From contig CAUZJR010000013.1 in assembly GCA_963580005.1 (NCBI GenBank), forward strand, positions 1 through 26,686: DNA of 26,686 bases, given 5' to 3'. Below the pieces are notes generated by a model. That model did not search any database and was not told the origin of the DNA. It saw nothing but the letters and a program-made list of their open reading frames with translations. Positions 14,644 through 22,709 of this stretch are shown here, one piece after another (the stretch's first letter is position 1; every line of letters begins with the position of its first letter). The DNA is from UBA8437 sp963580005. Lineage in GTDB: Bacteria; Planctomycetota; Planctomycetia; Planctomycetales; Planctomycetaceae. The translations under genes and the position numbers were made by a program.

Positions 14644-16287
14644 GTGTACCGATTGATTGAAGAACTCAGGGCTGTCATCGAAGCCGGGCAGGCACAGGGG
14701 TACCTCACCTATTCCCAGGTGAATGCCTATCTGCCCGACGAGGCCGCCACTCCGGAAAAACTCGACGCACTGCTGATGTGTGCCGACGAATTGGGACTCG
14801 ATGTCGTCGCCGACACGAACCCACCCGAAGAGCCCGTGAAGCGGAAGACTCGCAAATCGAGGCAGAAGTCGCCGATTGGCGAGGACCGCTCGAGGCGGAT
14901 CGACGACCCGGTGCGGATGTACCTGACTCAGATGGGTGAGATCCCGCTGCTGACCCGCGCCGAGGAGATCGCGCTGGCCAAGAAGATCGAGGTGACTCGG
15001 AAACGCTTCCGCAGGTCGTTGCTCGAGAGTGACTTCCCGTTGCGGACCGCGATCGAGATTCTGCGCAAGGTGCATCACGGCGAGTTGCCCTTCGACCGCA
15101 CGATCAAGGTCTCGGTCACCGAGGGACTCGAAAAGACCCAGATCCTGGGCCGGATGCCTCACAACCTCAAGACGATCGACCTGTTGAGGCACGAGTACCT
15201 GCCCGACGCCGAGAAGATGGTCAATCCTCGGGTGGGAGATATCACACGGGGCAAGCTGGTGCCCGAGATCGACCGTCGCCGTCGCAAGATGGTGACGCTG
15301 GTCGAGGAACTCAGTGTCCGTACCCAGCGGATGCAGCCTGTGATGAAGCGGCTGGAGCAGATCTGCGAGCGGATGACCGAGATTCAGCGACACCTCAAGA
15401 GCATCCGTCGTCTGAAGTCGGCCAAGGACGAGCGGGCCAACCTGCAGCGGGAATTGCAGGACCTGGTGCTGCTGACGCTCGAGTTGCCCGAGACGCTGCG
15501 GAAGCGGATGGAGATCATCGAGAGGCGGTTTGCCGATTACGAGCAGGCCATGCGAGAACTCTCGGGAGGCAACCTGCGGCTGGTCGTCTCGATCGCCAAG
15601 AAATACCGCAACCGGGGCCTGAGTTTCCTGGACCTGATCCAGGAGGGGAACACCGGCCTGATGCGGGCGGTTGACAAGTACGAGTACCGACGCGGCTATA
15701 AGTTTTCGACCTACGCCACTTGGTGGATCCGGCAGGCGATCACCCGTGCGATTGCCGACCAGGCCCGCACGATTCGTATCCCGGTCCACATGATCGAGAC
15801 GATGTCGAAGCTGCGAAAGGTCAGCAAACAGCTGCTGCAGGAAAAGGGTCGTGAGCCGACGATGGAAGAAACGGCCGAGGCGGCCGACGTGAGTCTCGAG
15901 GAGACTCAACGGGTCCTGAAGATCTCGCGCCATCCGATCAGCCTCGACCGTCCTGTGGGCGAGAGCGAGGACAGCTACTTCGGTGACTTCATCGAAGACA
16001 ACAGCACCGATAGTCCCGTCAACTCCGCCACGCAGGAGATGCTCAAGGACAAGATCGATTCGGTGCTGAAGACGCTGACCTATCGCGAACGCGAGATCAT
16101 CAAGCTACGTTACGGGCTCGGCGACGGATACACCTACACGCTCGAAGAAGTCGGACGGATCTTCAAGGTGACTCGCGAACGGGTCAGGCAGATCGAGGCC
16201 AAGGCGGTGAGGAAACTCCAACACCCGGTCCGCAGCCGCCAACTGAAAGGATTCCTCGAAGGGGTCCTGACGGGCACCACCAACTGA
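14644..16287 (+). CDS. rpoD: RNA polymerase primary sigma factor RpoD
   Basis: A 547-residue housekeeping sigma-70. GTG 14644 has GGGAGG 8 nt upstream. Region 1.1 is at residues about 1-60 (LTYSQVNAYLPDEAATPEKLDALL) and region 1.2 near 93-130 (RMYLTQMGEIPLLTRAEEI). A long basic non-conserved region separates 1.2 from 2 (about 130-300). Region 2 is at about 305-375 (NLRLVVSIAKKYRNRGLSFL, DLIQEGN, FSTYATWWIRQAITRAI), which covers core binding and -10 recognition. Region 3 is at about 385-455. Region 4 is at about 475-540, with the -35-binding helix-turn-helix near 500-525 (LEEVGRIFKVTRERVRQIE). It is cotranscribed with dnaG and closed by a strong terminator. The full region 1.1 and size mark it as the primary rather than an alternative sigma. 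Confidence 0.97.
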   Translation: MYRLIEELRAVIEAGQAQGYLTYSQVNAYLPDEAATPEKLDALLMCADELGLDVVADTNPPEEPVKRKTRKSRQKSPIGEDRSRRIDDPVRMYLTQMGEIPLLTRAEEIALAKKIEVTRKRFRRSLLESDFPLRTAIEILRKVHHGELPFDRTIKVSVTEGLEKTQILGRMPHNLKTIDLLRHEYLPDAEKMVNPRVGDITRGKLVPEIDRRRRKMVTLVEELSVRTQRMQPVMKRLEQICERMTEIQRHLKSIRRLKSAKDERANLQRELQDLVLLTLELPETLRKRMEIIERRFADYEQAMRELSGGNLRLVVSIAKKYRNRGLSFLDLIQEGNTGLMRAVDKYEYRRGYKFSTYATWWIRQAITRAIADQARTIRIPVHMIETMSKLRKVSKQLLQEKGREPTMEETAEAADVSLEETQRVLKISRHPISLDRPVGESEDSYFGDFIEDNSTDSPVNSATQEMLKDKIDSVLKTLTYREREIIKLRYGLGDGYTYTLEEVGRIFKVTRERVRQIEAKAVRKLQHPVRSRQLKGFLEGVLTGTTN

Positions 16288-16293
16288 TGCTTC

Positions 16294-16326
16294 GAGCCGG
16301 TCGACTTTCGACCGGCTCTTTTTTTT
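16294..16326 (+). terminator. Rho-independent terminator after rpoD
   Basis: A perfect 11-bp stem (GAGCCGGTCGA pairing with TCGACCGGCTC) has a 3-nt loop CTT and is followed by eight T residues. It begins 7 bp after the rpoD stop codon and separates rpoD from the next gene, whose ribosome site is about 20 bp further on. Confidence 0.95.
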
Positions 16327-16362
16327 GATAGGGCCCAGGGCGCCACGCGAGGAGATGACAGG

Positions 16363-17076
16363 ATGACGACGGCTGCAAGTGGACTGCGGGAACTCCACCA
16401 GTTGCACGTCGAGCACACCGGTGTGCTGGAGCAACTCGAGGTCGGTCCGCGGCGGTTGAGGGCCCGCGAGGCCTTGACCGCCAAGAAGCAGGGCGAGGCA
16501 GATGCCGAGCAGACTGCGGTGACCGACCTCCGGAAGGCCTCCGATGAACGGACTCTGCAGCTGAAGACCAACGAAACCCGGCTCATTGACCTCCGCTCCA
16601 AGCTCAATGCGGCGTCCTCGAACAAGGAATTCGACATCATCAAGGGACAGATCGATGCCGATCTCGCTGCCAATGCAGTGCTCGAGGACGAAATCCTCGA
16701 GCTGTTTGAACGAGTCGACGTGGCCCAGACTCGCCTGAGCGAGATTGATGCCGAGCGGGATGCGGCTCAGTCTCAGCACCAGCAGGTGGTTGCAGAGGTC
16801 GCGGCCGCGGAGCCGGGGCTGAACCAGGACCGCGAGAAGCTTGAACAGGCCATCTCGGAAGCCGAGTCGATCCTGTCACATGAGGTCGCCGAACGTTACC
16901 AGAGGCTGGTCAAAGCCCACGGCCCGGGTGCGATGGCTGAAGTTGTCGAAGGATCGTGCACCTCGTGCTCGATCAGGCTCTCGCAACAGCTCGTGGTTGA
17001 ACTCGCGCTGGGCCAAATTGTCTCGTGCAACAACTGCGGCCGCCTGCTGTACCTCGGCGAAGAGACCGACGAGTGA
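16363..17076 (+). CDS. Coiled-coil and C4 zinc-ribbon protein (DUF164/CdsZ-like)
   Basis: A 237-residue protein from ATG 16363 with GAGGAG 8 nt upstream. Residues about 5-175 are a long Glu/Lys/Ala-rich alpha-helical coiled coil, including LRSKLNAASSNKEFDIIKGQ, a stretch typical of the family. The C-terminal zinc ribbon has C199/C202 (CTSC) and C222/C225 (CNNCGRLLYL). This architecture matches the C4-type zinc-ribbon family often annotated as nucleic-acid binding and known from Chlamydia as CdsZ; its precise role is not settled, and nothing here shows a secretion partner. It follows rpoD but is separated from it by a strong terminator, so it must have its own promoter or rely on read-through. 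Confidence 0.88.
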   Translation: MTTAASGLRELHQLHVEHTGVLEQLEVGPRRLRAREALTAKKQGEADAEQTAVTDLRKASDERTLQLKTNETRLIDLRSKLNAASSNKEFDIIKGQIDADLAANAVLEDEILELFERVDVAQTRLSEIDAERDAAQSQHQQVVAEVAAAEPGLNQDREKLEQAISEAESILSHEVAERYQRLVKAHGPGAMAEVVEGSCTSCSIRLSQQLVVELALGQIVSCNNCGRLLYLGEETDE

Positions 17077-17376
17077 TCCGGGACGGACTTGTCTGCTGAA
17101 GCCCGCGGCAGGCCGCTTGAATGGCCTCGTGGCATTTCGGCATCACGTGTTGCGGCAACGCAACAGACGCGGCTCGGTGGGGCGAATCGCCACTTCTTGC
17201 AAGTCCGGTCTGCATAGCAGGTTACGCTACAGGGTTCGGTTTCTCTTCGTTCGGCCCGGGGAATGCTGTAGGTGAGTATCGCTGGTGTGCCAGGGCATCA
17301 CGAGATGCCGACGTGCTGCACACCCAGCCAACTCAAACCACGCCCCCCCCTGCCCCCCTTGCCCGAGGAGTCTTTG
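17077..17376 (+). other. 300-bp non-coding stretch with several predicted hairpins
   Basis: No convincing ORF occupies this gap. Visible structure: TGTTGCG-GCAA-CGCAACA (7-bp stem closed by a GNRA-type loop, 17148-17165); GTGG...CCAC around 17170-17190; a two-tier hairpin at 17281-17328; and a C-rich tract at 17343-17363. The last two sit just before the GAGGAG ribosome site (17365-17370) of the STAS-like gene. It could be a long leader, a small RNA plus leader, or chance structure in GC-rich DNA. No standard RNA family was recognised. Confidence 0.4.
17281..17328 (+). promoter_or_regulatory. Two-tier hairpin in the leader of the STAS-like gene
   Basis: GCTGGTGTGC at 17281-17290 pairs with GCACACCCAGC at 17318-17328 through ten base pairs with one bulged C. 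Inside it GGCATC (17294-17299) pairs with GATGCC (17304-17309) around loop ACGA. It ends 36 nt before the ribosome site, with no T-run, so it looks like a leader structure rather than a terminator. Confidence 0.4.
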
Positions 17377-17832
17377 ATGGCCCGCAAGCACCAGATGATT
17401 ATCGAGAAACGCCACGGTTACCAGTTGATCAAGCTGGGCCCGATGGAGATCTGGGACGGTTCGGACCTGGCCTTGTTGCGTGAGACGCTTTCGCGGCTGG
17501 TCGAACGTGACGGAGTGACCCGGATCGGCGTGGACATGTCGTACGTGAAGTACGTCCCCAGCGGATTCTTCGGCATGCTGTTTGACTGGAGCGAACAGGG
17601 CGCCTCGATTCACCTCGACGATCCGTGCGAGCGGGTACGGCAGATGATCTGGTTCCGCCAGTTCATGGCTCCGGTCACGGACACGCGTTTTCGTCTGGAA
17701 ACCGAAGCACTGCACCCGGTGTCCCTGGGTGTCGGAGACGACTCGGATTGGGCTGCTGATCTGGAGACGGATCACGAAGTGCCCAGGCTGGTCACCGCGT
17801 CGACCGACTCGAGTCCGATGCTGGGGCTGTAG
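17377..17832 (+). CDS. STAS-like domain protein
   Basis: A 151-residue protein from ATG 17377, chosen for GAGGAG 6 nt upstream; an in-frame GTG at 17272 would add 35 Pro- and Cys-rich residues with no support. Residues about 8-105 resemble the STAS fold of anti-anti-sigma factors: a beta-rich start (YQLIKLGPMEIWDGSDLALL), then RIGVDMSYVKYVPSGFFGML, matching the pattern of a beta strand, a Ser/Asp turn and a helix, then ASIHLDDPCERVRQMIWF. The Ser in VPSGF corresponds to the serine phosphorylated in SpoIIAA-type proteins. The acidic C-terminal tail is low-complexity. No partner kinase or phosphatase gene is nearby. Remote similarity only, so the regulatory role is inference. Confidence 0.65.
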   Translation: MARKHQMIIEKRHGYQLIKLGPMEIWDGSDLALLRETLSRLVERDGVTRIGVDMSYVKYVPSGFFGMLFDWSEQGASIHLDDPCERVRQMIWFRQFMAPVTDTRFRLETEALHPVSLGVGDDSDWAADLETDHEVPRLVTASTDSSPMLGL

Positions 17833-17849
17833 TCATTCGTCGGCGACTT

Positions 17850-18560
17850 TCAGCCGTCGAGGCCCTCGAAGAGGGTGCGGCCGAGTCGGACCAGGGTGGC
17901 GCCCGCCTCGACGGCGATCTCGAAGTCGTTGCTCATCCCCATCGACAGCTCCTGTAGTGCGGCTCCGCCCTGCTCGATCCGGATCTCTCCGAGTTCAACG
18001 GCGAGGTCGCGGATCGAGTCGAAGGCGGCACGAGTCTCGAGGGGATCTGCCGACGGCGGCGCCATGGTCATGAGTCCACGCACGTCTGTCCGCGTGAGTC
18101 CGCACACCCGCGGCCATGCCGTCCTGAGCGATTCGGTGGTGAAGCCGGTTCGTGTGGGGTCATCCGAGCAATTGACCTGCAGCAGCACCGCGGGCCGCCG
18201 CCCCTCGTCGGTGGCAATCGTCTCGATCCGTTCGAGCAGTCTGAGGCTGTCGACTGAATGCAGCAGCGATGCGGCGGCGAGAGTGCGGCGAACCTTGTTG
18301 CGTTGCAGCTGTCCGAGCAGGTGCCACTTTACGTGATCGGGGAATTCCGCTGATCGCTGTTCCAACTGCTGCGGTCGGCTCTCACCAAGCATCGTCTCAC
18401 CGCAAGCGAGCAGTCCATCGATCCACTCGGGGCGAGCGTACTTGGTCACACAGACCAGTTGCACGTCGGCCGGTTTGCGGCCACCTCGAGAGCACGCCTC
18501 GGCGATATCCGTTCGGACCCGGGCCAGGTTCCTGGCAATCTGTTCGGTCGTGCCGCTCAT
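17850..18560 (-). CDS. yggS: YggS-family pyridoxal phosphate-binding protein
   Basis: A 236-residue protein of the YggS/PROSC family, alanine-racemase-like TIM-barrel proteins that bind PLP and help keep vitamin B6 and amino-acid pools balanced. The PLP lysine is K40 in VCVTKYA. Other family marks are LGESRPQQ (usually GENYvQE), WHLLGQLQRNKVR, LHSVDSLRL, VNCSDDPTRTGF, RGLMTMAP and LSMGMSNDFEIAVEAGATLV followed by RLGRTLFEG. Length is typical. ATG 18560 was chosen because it gives the standard short N-terminal helix. It converges on the STAS-like gene with a 17-bp gap and diverges from the enolase-superfamily gene across about 296 bp. Confidence 0.94.
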   Translation of the reverse strand: MSGTTEQIARNLARVRTDIAEACSRGGRKPADVQLVCVTKYARPEWIDGLLACGETMLGESRPQQLEQRSAEFPDHVKWHLLGQLQRNKVRRTLAAASLLHSVDSLRLLERIETIATDEGRRPAVLLQVNCSDDPTRTGFTTESLRTAWPRVCGLTRTDVRGLMTMAPPSADPLETRAAFDSIRDLAVELGEIRIEQGGAALQELSMGMSNDFEIAVEAGATLVRLGRTLFEGLDG

Positions 18561-18856
18561 CTCACTGGACCGCCTTCAGGCTGTCGCCGCGGAATGCGAG
18601 CGGGACAGCAGGTCATTGTTGCCTGAACTTGTGAGCTGACGGCACGCAGGGCCGGATCCTCGGGGCAGCTCGAAAAACACCGCGATGTGTGGAGTGAAAC
18701 TTGCGACGCCGAGTGGCCGCTTGATACCACGAAGCCTGGCGAGTGTCACCTGCAAACGGCACTCGAGGTGGGCTTGTCGGTTGGGTCGGGTTCGGGTAAA
18801 CCCGCGCTGGAGTTTTCCGGTCAGGCCGCGGGCATTCGGCGAGGCGGAGCAGTGCG
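18561..18856. other. 296-bp divergent intergenic region
   Basis: No credible gene is seen between the YggS-family gene and the enolase-superfamily gene. A weak promoter-like pair on the plus strand, TTGTCG (18774-18779) and TAAACC (18797-18802) with a 17-nt spacer, lies about 55 bp before the downstream ATG. It overlaps a 6-bp hairpin, CGGGTT pairing with AACCCG (18787-18804). Neither is strong. Confidence 0.3.
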
Positions 18857-20074
18857 ATGCGGATCAACGACCTGACAGCCTGGCATGTGCGGATCCCACT
18901 GAAGAGAACGGTCCGACACGCGTCTCACACCCGCCGCGAAACCGATTCGATTGTCATCCGCTGTCGGCTGGACGACGGAAGCGAGGGCTGGGGCGAGGGT
19001 CTGCCTCGCGAATACGTGACAGGTGAGACGATCGAGACGGCGCTGGCCCAACTCGAGGCCACAGACTTCACCGCTCAACTCGGCGACAGTTTCGCCGGCT
19101 TGAAAGAGGTGGTCGCCGCCTGTCGACGATTGGAGCTGGCCGATCCCCCAGCGGGGCTTGGGATTGCGGCTGAAGATCGCCGTGACTGTTTTGGACATTC
19201 GGCGCGGTGTGCCCTGGAGTTGTCGGTGCTGGATGCCGCGACCCGTAGTGCGGGGGTCCCCTTCTCGGATCTGACCGGGCTGTTCGCTCAGGCGGTGGCG
19301 ATCCGCGAGTCATCGACTCGTGCCCGTTACAGCCTGGCATTCACCCCGACCCGTCGCTGGAAGCTCCGATGCCGTGGCTGGTTGATGCGGGCGTTCGGTT
19401 TTCACCAGGCCAAGGTCAAGGTGGGTGTGGACGGTGTGGATGACGCGAGCCTGCTGGGCCTGGTCCGGCGTGCGGTAGGTCCACGGGTCGACTTGAGACT
19501 CGATGCGAACGAGGCGTGGAGTTGTGACGAAGTGGTGGGGAAGATGGCCCCCCTGCTCTGCCACGACGTGTCATCTCTGGAACAACCGGTGCCTCATGCC
19601 GAGATCAGCGGCCTGGCGGAGGTACGTCGCGAGCTGGATGTGCCGATCATGCTCGACGAATCGTTGTGCAGCGTCGCGGACGCACGGCGGGCGATCGAGT
19701 CGGGCAGTTGCGACCTGTTCAATATCCGGCTTTCCAAGTGCGGCGGTTTCCTGAACGCCCTGGAGATCGCTGCGGTGGCTCACCAGGCGGCGCTGGGTTA
19801 CCAGCTGGGTTGCCAGGTCGGCGAAACCGGAATCCTCTCGGCCGCCGGCCGACACTTTGCGACTTCGGTGGGCGGCATCCGGTATCTCGAGGGAAGTTTT
19901 GATCGGTACCTGGTTTCAGAGCGTCTGACGGTCGAGGACCTGACGTTTGGTCGAGGTGGATACGCTGGGGCGCTGCCCGGCCCGGGGCTGGGGGTGACCA
20001 TCGACCGGGCTTCGCTGGGCCGAGTCGAGGTGTCACGTCGGGACTGGCGTGTGGCATCGGAGCTGACGGCGTGA
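18857..20074 (+). CDS. Enolase-superfamily enzyme (muconate cycloisomerase / dipeptide epimerase-like)
   Basis: A 405-residue protein from ATG 18857 with GGAG 8 nt upstream. The N-terminal capping domain (residues 1 to about 130) includes VRIPLKRTVRHASHTRRETDS and GWGEGLPREYVTGE. The TIM barrel has the muconate-lactonizing subgroup catalytic set: the KxK pair K186/K188 in AKVKVG, metal ligands D216 (RLDANEAW), E242 (LEQP) and D267 (MLDES), and the second lysine K294 (RLSKCGG). A C-terminal GCQVGETGI is at 318-325. Such enzymes abstract a proton alpha to a carboxylate; candidates are L-Ala-D/L-Glu epimerase or cycloisomerase, and specificity cannot be read from sequence alone. Its stop overlaps the HAD gene start as GTGA, so it probably opens an operon. 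Confidence 0.88.
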   Translation: MRINDLTAWHVRIPLKRTVRHASHTRRETDSIVIRCRLDDGSEGWGEGLPREYVTGETIETALAQLEATDFTAQLGDSFAGLKEVVAACRRLELADPPAGLGIAAEDRRDCFGHSARCALELSVLDAATRSAGVPFSDLTGLFAQAVAIRESSTRARYSLAFTPTRRWKLRCRGWLMRAFGFHQAKVKVGVDGVDDASLLGLVRRAVGPRVDLRLDANEAWSCDEVVGKMAPLLCHDVSSLEQPVPHAEISGLAEVRRELDVPIMLDESLCSVADARRAIESGSCDLFNIRLSKCGGFLNALEIAAVAHQAALGYQLGCQVGETGILSAAGRHFATSVGGIRYLEGSFDRYLVSERLTVEDLTFGRGGYAGALPGPGLGVTIDRASLGRVEVSRRDWRVASELTA

Positions 20075-20862
20075 AGGAGGGCCCCTTGCAGCCTGCGGCG
20101 GAGAAGGACGCACCGGGCCGGCCTGTGGCTAAAGCGGCGATCCGCTGCGTTGCCCTGGACGCGGTGGGGACCCTGATCGAAGCGACCCCCCCGGTTGCCG
20201 ATGTCTACGCCGAGGTCGGTCGTCGCCACGGCAGTGGCCTGGACCGGGACGAGGTCGACCGGCGACTCTCGGCGGCCTTCGCGGCGTGTAGCAAAAGCGA
20301 CCACGAGGCGGGGGCAGGCGGCCTGGTGACCAGCGAGGAGCTGGAGTGGTCGCGCTGGAGGTGGGTTGTCGGGGAGGTGTTTCCGGAGCTGGAGGCCACC
20401 GGGACGGTCGAGCGGTGCTTCGAGGAGCTGTTTGACCACTTCGGACGGGCGTCCGCCTGGAGATGCTATGACGACGTCCAGGCCACGGTGTCGCGGATCG
20501 AGCAACTGGGACTGGGGATGGTGATTGCGTCGAACTTTGATCGGAGGCTGCACAGCGTGTGTGCGGGTTGGCCGGTGCTGCAAGCGGCCCAGGCGGTTGT
20601 GGTGTCTTCGGAGGTGGGGTGTAGGAAGCCGGGTCGGGGTTTCTTCGAGGCACTGGTTGCCGCGTGCGGGTGTCGTGCCGAGGAGGTGTTGATGGTCGGA
20701 GACGACCGGGTCAACGACTTCGAGGGTGCACTGTCCAGCGGCTTGCAGGCGGTTCACGTGGACCGTTTTGGCGAAGCGACTGCCGGGCGTTCCGAGTGGG
20801 CAGCTGAGTCTCCGCCCCCGGTGATCGGTTCCCTGGTCGAGTTGGAGGCGTGGTACCGGTGA
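20071..20862 (+). CDS. HAD-superfamily hydrolase, REG-2-like (subfamily IA)
   Basis: A 263-residue protein from GTG 20071, overlapping the previous stop as GTGA, with GGAG about 9 nt upstream. HAD motif I is ALDAVGTL with nucleophile D30, but the usual second Asp, the general acid, is V32, as found in REG-2/HDHD3-like members. Motif II is S154 in VIASNFD; motif III is K186 in SSEVGCRKPGRGFF; motif IV is VGDDRVNDFEGA at 209-220 with D211 and D216. A helical cap lies between about 40 and 135. The first 25 residues are not conserved and the true start could be slightly downstream. A phosphatase role is the default guess, weakened by the missing acid. Its stop overlaps the next gene. Confidence 0.85.
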   Translation: MKEGPLQPAAEKDAPGRPVAKAAIRCVALDAVGTLIEATPPVADVYAEVGRRHGSGLDRDEVDRRLSAAFAACSKSDHEAGAGGLVTSEELEWSRWRWVVGEVFPELEATGTVERCFEELFDHFGRASAWRCYDDVQATVSRIEQLGLGMVIASNFDRRLHSVCAGWPVLQAAQAVVVSSEVGCRKPGRGFFEALVAACGCRAEEVLMVGDDRVNDFEGALSSGLQAVHVDRFGEATAGRSEWAAESPPPVIGSLVELEAWYR

Positions 20863-21782
20863 CGGTGACAATGAGCAGTCCCTGGGTCGCCATTCAGCGC
20901 AATCCCCGCTCGGGATCGGGGCGTCGTCGTCGCGAGCTGGTGGACTTGTGCCACACTCTGCGCGGCCACAACATCACGCCCCGGCTGTTCACCGTGCGGG
21001 ACGAGCTCGACGAGCGAGTCAGGCAACCGGCGTCTCGTCAGCACGTGGTCGCGGTGGTGGCTGCCGGCGGTGACGGGACGGTGGTCGACGTGGTCAACCG
21101 ACACCCCGGGTTACCTCTCGCGGTACTGCCCATGGGGACCGAAAACCTGCTGGCCCGCTTCCTGGACCTGCCCTGCAGTGGGCGGGAATTGGGCGAACTG
21201 ATTGCCGCGGGGTGCACTCGCAGGATCGACACGGGCCGCGCCAATGGCCAGGTGTTCACCCTGGTGGCCAGTGCCGGGTTCGACGCCTTCATTGCTCACG
21301 AACTGGATCGAAGGCGTTCCGGCCACATCACCCATTGGACTTATGCCCAACCGATCTGGACAGCGCTGCGTACGTACCGGTATCCAAGGATGCAGGTGTA
21401 CCTGGACGAAAACCCCGAGCCGATCGAGGGCATCGAGGTGATGGTGTCGAACCTACCGGCCTACGGGATGAGGCTGAAGGTGGGCCAGGGGGCCTGTGCC
21501 GATGATGGCCAGTTCGTGGTGACGGTGATGCAGCGGGGATCGGCGTTCCAAATGATCCGCTACGCGATTAAGTTGTGGCGCGGGACTCACGAACGGGCAC
21601 GCGATATCCGGGTGATGCGGGCCAGGCGCGTGAGAATCACCGTGGCGGATTCCGACCAGCAGCGGGTGCCGTTCCAGGTGGATGGTGATCCGGCCGGTGA
21701 GGTTCCGGTGGAACTCGAGTGCCTGCCCGGCTCGCTGGAAGTGTTTGTGAGGGGTGAGGGACAGGGAGGTGTACGTGGTTGA
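20859..21782 (+). CDS. Diacylglycerol kinase catalytic-domain (YegS/DgkB-like) protein
   Basis: A 307-residue protein. Start GTG 20859 is preferred because it forms a GTGA overlap with the HAD gene and has GGAGG 10 nt upstream; GTG 20850 and ATG 20871 are alternatives. The lipid-kinase fold is clear: NPRSGSGRRRREL near 15-27, the nucleotide-binding GGDGT at 70-74, PMGTENLLARFL at 91-102, and the C-terminal VDGDPAGEVPVELECLPGSL. These proteins phosphorylate diacylglycerol, sphingosine-like or related lipids from ATP at the inner membrane, and the actual substrate here is unknown. It overlaps kdsA by 8 nt, suggesting coupled expression with envelope lipid genes. Confidence 0.88.
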   Translation: MTVTMSSPWVAIQRNPRSGSGRRRRELVDLCHTLRGHNITPRLFTVRDELDERVRQPASRQHVVAVVAAGGDGTVVDVVNRHPGLPLAVLPMGTENLLARFLDLPCSGRELGELIAAGCTRRIDTGRANGQVFTLVASAGFDAFIAHELDRRRSGHITHWTYAQPIWTALRTYRYPRMQVYLDENPEPIEGIEVMVSNLPAYGMRLKVGQGACADDGQFVVTVMQRGSAFQMIRYAIKLWRGTHERARDIRVMRARRVRITVADSDQQRVPFQVDGDPAGEVPVELECLPGSLEVFVRGEGQGGVRG

Positions 21783-22614
21783 GAATCCGGTGCCCGTGGG
21801 AGAAACCGCTTGCGGAGCGGGGGAGCAGCTGCTGCTGATTGCCGGTCCGTGCGTGATCGAGTCGGACGAGTTGACTCGAGACATCGCGGCTCGCTTGGCC
21901 GAGATGGCTGCGCAGCTGGGTGCTCCGCTGGTGTTCAAGGCCAGCTTCGACAAGGCCAACCGGACCAGCATCGACAGTTTTCGTGGTCCGGGTCTGGACG
22001 AGGGCCTGGCCACCCTGGCGCGTGTCCGCGACGAGACCGGGCTGGTTGTGACCACCGACATCCATCTGCCCGAGCAGGCCGAGCCGGCGGCTGAAGTCTG
22101 CGGGATTTTGCAGATCCCCGCCTTCCTGGCCCGTCAGACCGACCTGGTGGCCGCCGCGGCTGTGGCCACAGCTCGCCACGGAGGCGTGGTCAATATCAAG
22201 AAGCCCCAGTTCCTGGCTCCCGAGGACACGGGTCACATCGTGACCAAGTGTGTTGAGTCGGGGAATCCCAGGGTGTTGTTGACCGAGCGGGGTACGACAT
22301 TCGGGTACGGGCGACTGGTCAACGACATGAGAGCGATTCCGGTGATGCAGCAGACCGGTGCGGCGGTGGTCTTTGATGCGACACACAGTGTGCAACTGCC
22401 CGGAGGCAGCACGACCGGAGGCCAGCGGGAGATGGTGCCGGTGTTGGCTCGGGCGGCGGTGGCCGCAGGGTGCGACGGCGTGTTTGCAGAAACTCACCCC
22501 GACCCCGATTCGGCTCGCAGCGACGGCCCGAACATGATCCCGCTGGAAGAACTGCAACAGTTCTGGAGCGGTCTGTTGCGGATCCGCGAGGCAGTGCGAG
22601 ACTGCGGAGGGTGA
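21775..22614 (+). CDS. kdsA: 3-deoxy-8-phosphooctulonate (Kdo-8-P) synthase
   Basis: A 279-residue enzyme condensing phosphoenolpyruvate with arabinose-5-phosphate to Kdo-8-phosphate, the committed step to the Kdo sugar of lipopolysaccharide. GTG 21775 is chosen because GGGAGG lies 5 nt upstream and the length fits the family. Diagnostic stretches: IAGPCVIES (22-30), FKASFDKANRTS (54-65), SFRGPGL, TTDIH, IPAFLARQTDL, VNIKKPQFLAP, LTERGTTFGY, FDATHSVQLPGG and FAETHPDPDSARSD. C26, H204, E239 and D250 match the four metal ligands of the metal-dependent class described for Aquifex, whereas the E. coli type has Asn at the first position. It overlaps the lipid-kinase-like gene by 8 nt. Confidence 0.96.
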   Translation: MVENPVPVGETACGAGEQLLLIAGPCVIESDELTRDIAARLAEMAAQLGAPLVFKASFDKANRTSIDSFRGPGLDEGLATLARVRDETGLVVTTDIHLPEQAEPAAEVCGILQIPAFLARQTDLVAAAAVATARHGGVVNIKKPQFLAPEDTGHIVTKCVESGNPRVLLTERGTTFGYGRLVNDMRAIPVMQQTGAAVVFDATHSVQLPGGSTTGGQREMVPVLARAAVAAGCDGVFAETHPDPDSARSDGPNMIPLEELQQFWSGLLRIREAVRDCGG

Positions 22615-22709
22615 TCGAGTGTCGGGGCCGGTGGTTGACAGGAAGTTTTGGTGTGAGGAGGCTGGAGACGATGGGGAAGGGACAGGCGAGGTCGCGGGAG
22701 GATGAGCGC

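Noticed and set aside
14377..15933. A 518-codon open frame on the minus strand opposite dnaG and rpoD.
   Set aside because: It is the antisense shadow of rpoD codons, with low-complexity His/Leu/Asp/Gln composition and no family features.
17190..17240. Passing resemblance of the bases around 17195-17215 (AAGTCCGG...CATAG) to the 5' conserved part of RNase P RNA.
   Set aside because: The remaining conserved elements of RNase P RNA and a matching 3' end were not found, and the gap is too short.
22634..22660. A perfect TTGACA before the lipoprotein gene as a -35 box.
   Set aside because: No acceptable -10 hexamer occurs 16-18 nt downstream.
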